Shown here one piece after another: positions 62,217 to 64,000 of a DNA stretch of 64,000 nucleotides. The notes under the pieces are model-generated. The model was given only the letters and a program-made list of their open reading frames with translations. It had not been told where the DNA came from and searched no databases. Origin of the DNA: Henricia sp. BOLD:AAB3569 (Eukaryota > Echinodermata > Asteroidea > Spinulosida > Echinasteridae); the NCBI GenBank assembly GCA_037783545.1, contig JBBELK010000573.1, forward strand, positions 434,001 through 498,000, read 5' to 3'. The position numbers and the translations under genes were made by a program. The stretch's first letter is position 1. Every line of letters starts with the position of its first letter.

Positions 62217-64000
62217 GTGCGCAATATAGAGAGTTTAGGGCATGCAAAATTTGAAGTTCGTCGGAACATTTTTCGACCTCCAAATTTGCCGACGTTTGGA
62301 CCACACTTTGACCAAATTGCCGAGCCAAACTGCGGTGCGTTAACGACAGTCCGAATGACTGAGCATGCGCACAACTCAGGAGTACCCCAAAGAGGTGTGT
62401 ACAGACAGCCATAGTTTGCGTGAGAGCAGTCAGGAAGCCTCAACCCAGTTTTTTCTAAACTTTGAAATTTCTCTGCCATTTCCCGGCGAAAGTCTGTCAA
62501 TTTTTTATGACAAGTGCGCAATATAGAGAGTTTAGGGCATGCAAAAGTTGAAGCTCGTCGGAACATTTTTCGACCTCCAAATTTGCCGACGTTTGGACCA
62601 CACTTTGACCAAATTGCCGAGCCAAACTGCGGTGCGTTAACGACAGTCCGAATGACTGAGCATGCGCACAACTCAGGAGTACCCCAAAGAGGTGTGTACA
62701 GACAGCCACGGTTTGCGTGAGAGCAGTCAGGAAGCCTCAACCCAGTTTTTTCTAAACTTTGAAATTTCTCTGCCATTTCCCGGCGAAAGTCTGTCAATTT
62801 TTTTATGACAAGTGCGCAATATAGAGAGTTTAGGGCATGCAAAATTTGAAGTTCGTCGGAACATTTTTCGACCTCCAAATTTGCCGACGTTTGGACCACA
62901 CTTTGACCAAATTGCCGAGCCAAACTGCGGTGCGTTAACGACAGTCCGAATGACTGAGCATGCGCACAACTCAGGAGTACCCCAAAGAGGTGTGTACAGA
63001 CAGCCACGGTTTGCGTGAGAGCAGTCAGGAAGCCTCAACCCAGTTTTTTCTAAACTTTGAAATTTATCTGCCATTTCCCGGCGAAAGTCTGTCAATTTTT
63101 TATAACAAGTGCGCAATATAGAGAGTTTAGGGCATGCAAAATTTGAAGTTCGTCGGAACATTTTTCGACCTCCAAATTTGCCGACGTTTGGACCACACTT
63201 TGACCAAATTGCCGAGCCAAACTGCGGTGCGTTAACGACAGTCCGAATGACTGAGCATGCGCACAACTCAGGAGTACCCCAAAGAGGTGTGTACAGACAG
63301 CCATAGTTTGCGTGAGAGCAGTCAGGAAGCCTCAACCGAGTTTTTTCTAAACTTTGAAATTTCTCTGCCATTTCCCGGCGAAAGTCTGTCAATTTTTTAT
63401 GACAAGTGCGCAATATAGAGAGTTTAGGGCATGCAAAATTTGAAGCTCGTCGGAACATTTTTCGACCTCCAAATTTGCCGACGTTTGGACCACACTTTGA
63501 CCAAATTGCCGAGCCAAACTGCGGTGCGTTAACGACAGTCCGAATGACTGAGCATGCGCACAACTCAGGAGTACCCCAAAGAGGTGTGTACAGACAGCCA
63601 CGGTTTGCGTGAGAGCAGTCAGGAAGCCTCAACCCAGTTTTTTCTAAACTTTGAAATTTCTCTGCCATTTCCCGGCGAAAGTCTGTAAATTTTTTTATGA
63701 CAAGTGCGCAATATAGAGAGTTTAGGGCATGCAAAATTTGAAGTTCGTCGGAACATTTTTCGACCTCCAAATTTGCCGACGTTTGGACCACACTTTGACC
63801 AAATTGCCGAGCCAAACTGCGGTGCGTTAACGACAGTCCGAATGACTGAGCATGCGCACAACTCAGGAGTACCCCAAAGAGGTGTGTACAGACAGCCACG
63901 GTTTGCGCGAGAGCAGTCAGGAAGCCACAACCCAGTTTTTTCTAAACTTTGAAATTTCTCTGCCATTTCCCGGCGAAAGTCTGTCAATTTTTTATGACAA
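62217..64000. repeat. Three-monomer tandem duplication (2 x 892 bp)
   Basis: Two triplets at 62,217-63,108 and 63,109-64,000 share this order: ttataacaag with gccatagttt; gaagctcg; a seven-T run before the third. Private changes include aaaagttgaag (62,514 copy), tttatctg (63,063), caaccgag (63,334), gtctgtaaat (63,683) and gccacaaccc (63,924). The same three types also stand at 57,164 and 59,245, so this triplet occurs four times in the last 7 kb. Confidence 0.9.

Larger units (their letters stand above)
1..64000. repeat. 297-bp satellite DNA array, 215 monomers
   Basis: The same roughly 297-bp sequence recurs head to tail from end to end with no other DNA between copies. Spacing between successive gtgcgcaata blocks is 297 bp in most cases. 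Most exceptions are one- or two-base changes in T runs; the larger ones are a 42-bp internal duplication near 37,814 and a noisy stretch at 4,310-5,320. Summing all spacings from 69 to 63,704 gives 214 intervals plus 77 extra bases, hence 215 complete monomers. All copies run in the same direction. Monomers differ from consensus by only a few bases each. Satellite arrays of this kind are typical of eukaryotic heterochromatin and centromeres; that location is inference. I do not recognise the family, and no gene is supported anywhere in the window. Confidence 0.99.

Noticed and set aside
2207-63987. Hundreds of open frames of 60-2,248 codons on both strands
   Set aside because: They repeat every 297 bp, overlap in several frames at once and end at T-run length changes. 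No recognisable domain, start context or flanking gene supports any of them.
1-64000. CRISPR array, because of regular spacing
   Set aside because: There are no unique spacers: the whole 297-bp period is repeated, and the unit is far longer than a CRISPR repeat.
1-64000. Array of LTRs or other transposon-derived tandem units
   Set aside because: No terminal inverted repeats, target-site duplications, primer-binding site or internal coding parts could be seen; an ancient transposon origin of the monomer cannot be excluded but is not supported.
1-64000. Telomeric or rDNA spacer repeats
   Set aside because: No TTAGGG-like short repeats and no rRNA sequence; the unit does not resemble an intergenic spacer subrepeat that I know.

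Overview
The whole 64,000-base window is one satellite DNA array. It is an uninterrupted head-to-tail tandem repeat of a 297-bp monomer, all copies in the same orientation. I placed 215 complete monomers (first starts at 69, last ends at 64,000) plus a 68-bp partial monomer at the left edge. Monomer phase here is counted from the gtgcgcaata block as position 1. A monomer equal to the working consensus lies at 42,307-42,603; its GC content, counted by hand, is 138/297 (about 46.5%), with 16 CpG. I see no protein-coding gene, RNA gene, transposon insertion, inversion or unique DNA, and neither array edge is in the window. A pure array this long points to a eukaryotic chromosome, plausibly pericentromeric, centromeric or another heterochromatic block. 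The sequence alone does not name the organism, and I do not recognise the monomer family.

The interest lies in how variant monomers are ordered. Type codes used below: Na plain; Dl attaatcg plus a lost base near 105; Gc gacattt; Eg gacattt plus cagaattt; Qs ttcaacc; Qt Qs plus cttcca and ttttgtatg; Cc ttgttatg plus ttttccgacc; Ca as Cc plus gcacaat; Kc cagcttttt; Tt cattttgaccaaactg; Te cgagacaaac plus cttcca and ttttgtatg; Rq gtcaaaac; Lc tgctattt plus attgttta; Vs acttttaaa plus ccgagtgac; Ks tttaaa(a/g)ttc plus ttcaacc; Kt tttaaagttc without ttcaacc.

Layout. (1) 1-2,000: edge subfamily with ggagc or other private variants. (2) 2,000-23,394: a 36-monomer block of 10,697 bp in two adjacent, almost identical copies. 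(3) 23,395-27,410: a mosaic of the same variant types with 10- and 11-monomer spacing. (4) 27,411-37,215: an 18-monomer block (5,348 bp) followed by a 15-monomer copy (4,457 bp); the difference is an internal duplication of three monomers. (5) 37,216-46,168: short-period blocks of two, three and six monomers, and one 42-bp duplication inside a monomer. (6) 46,169-57,163: more scattered variants with chimeric monomers. (7) 57,164-64,000: a seven-monomer tandem duplication (2,081 bp each) and a three-monomer duplication (892 bp each).

Because 297 is divisible by 3, a frame lacking stops in the monomer stays open across many copies (up to about 2,248 codons on the minus strand). I judge these frames to be products of the repeat, not genes. 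The main second-look points are the nested higher-order repeats, a 1-kb patch of twelve indels that sum to zero in only one of two near-identical 10.7-kb copies, frequent CpG transitions among variant sites, chimeric monomers marking crossover points, and a partial resemblance of one monomer segment to the CENP-B box.
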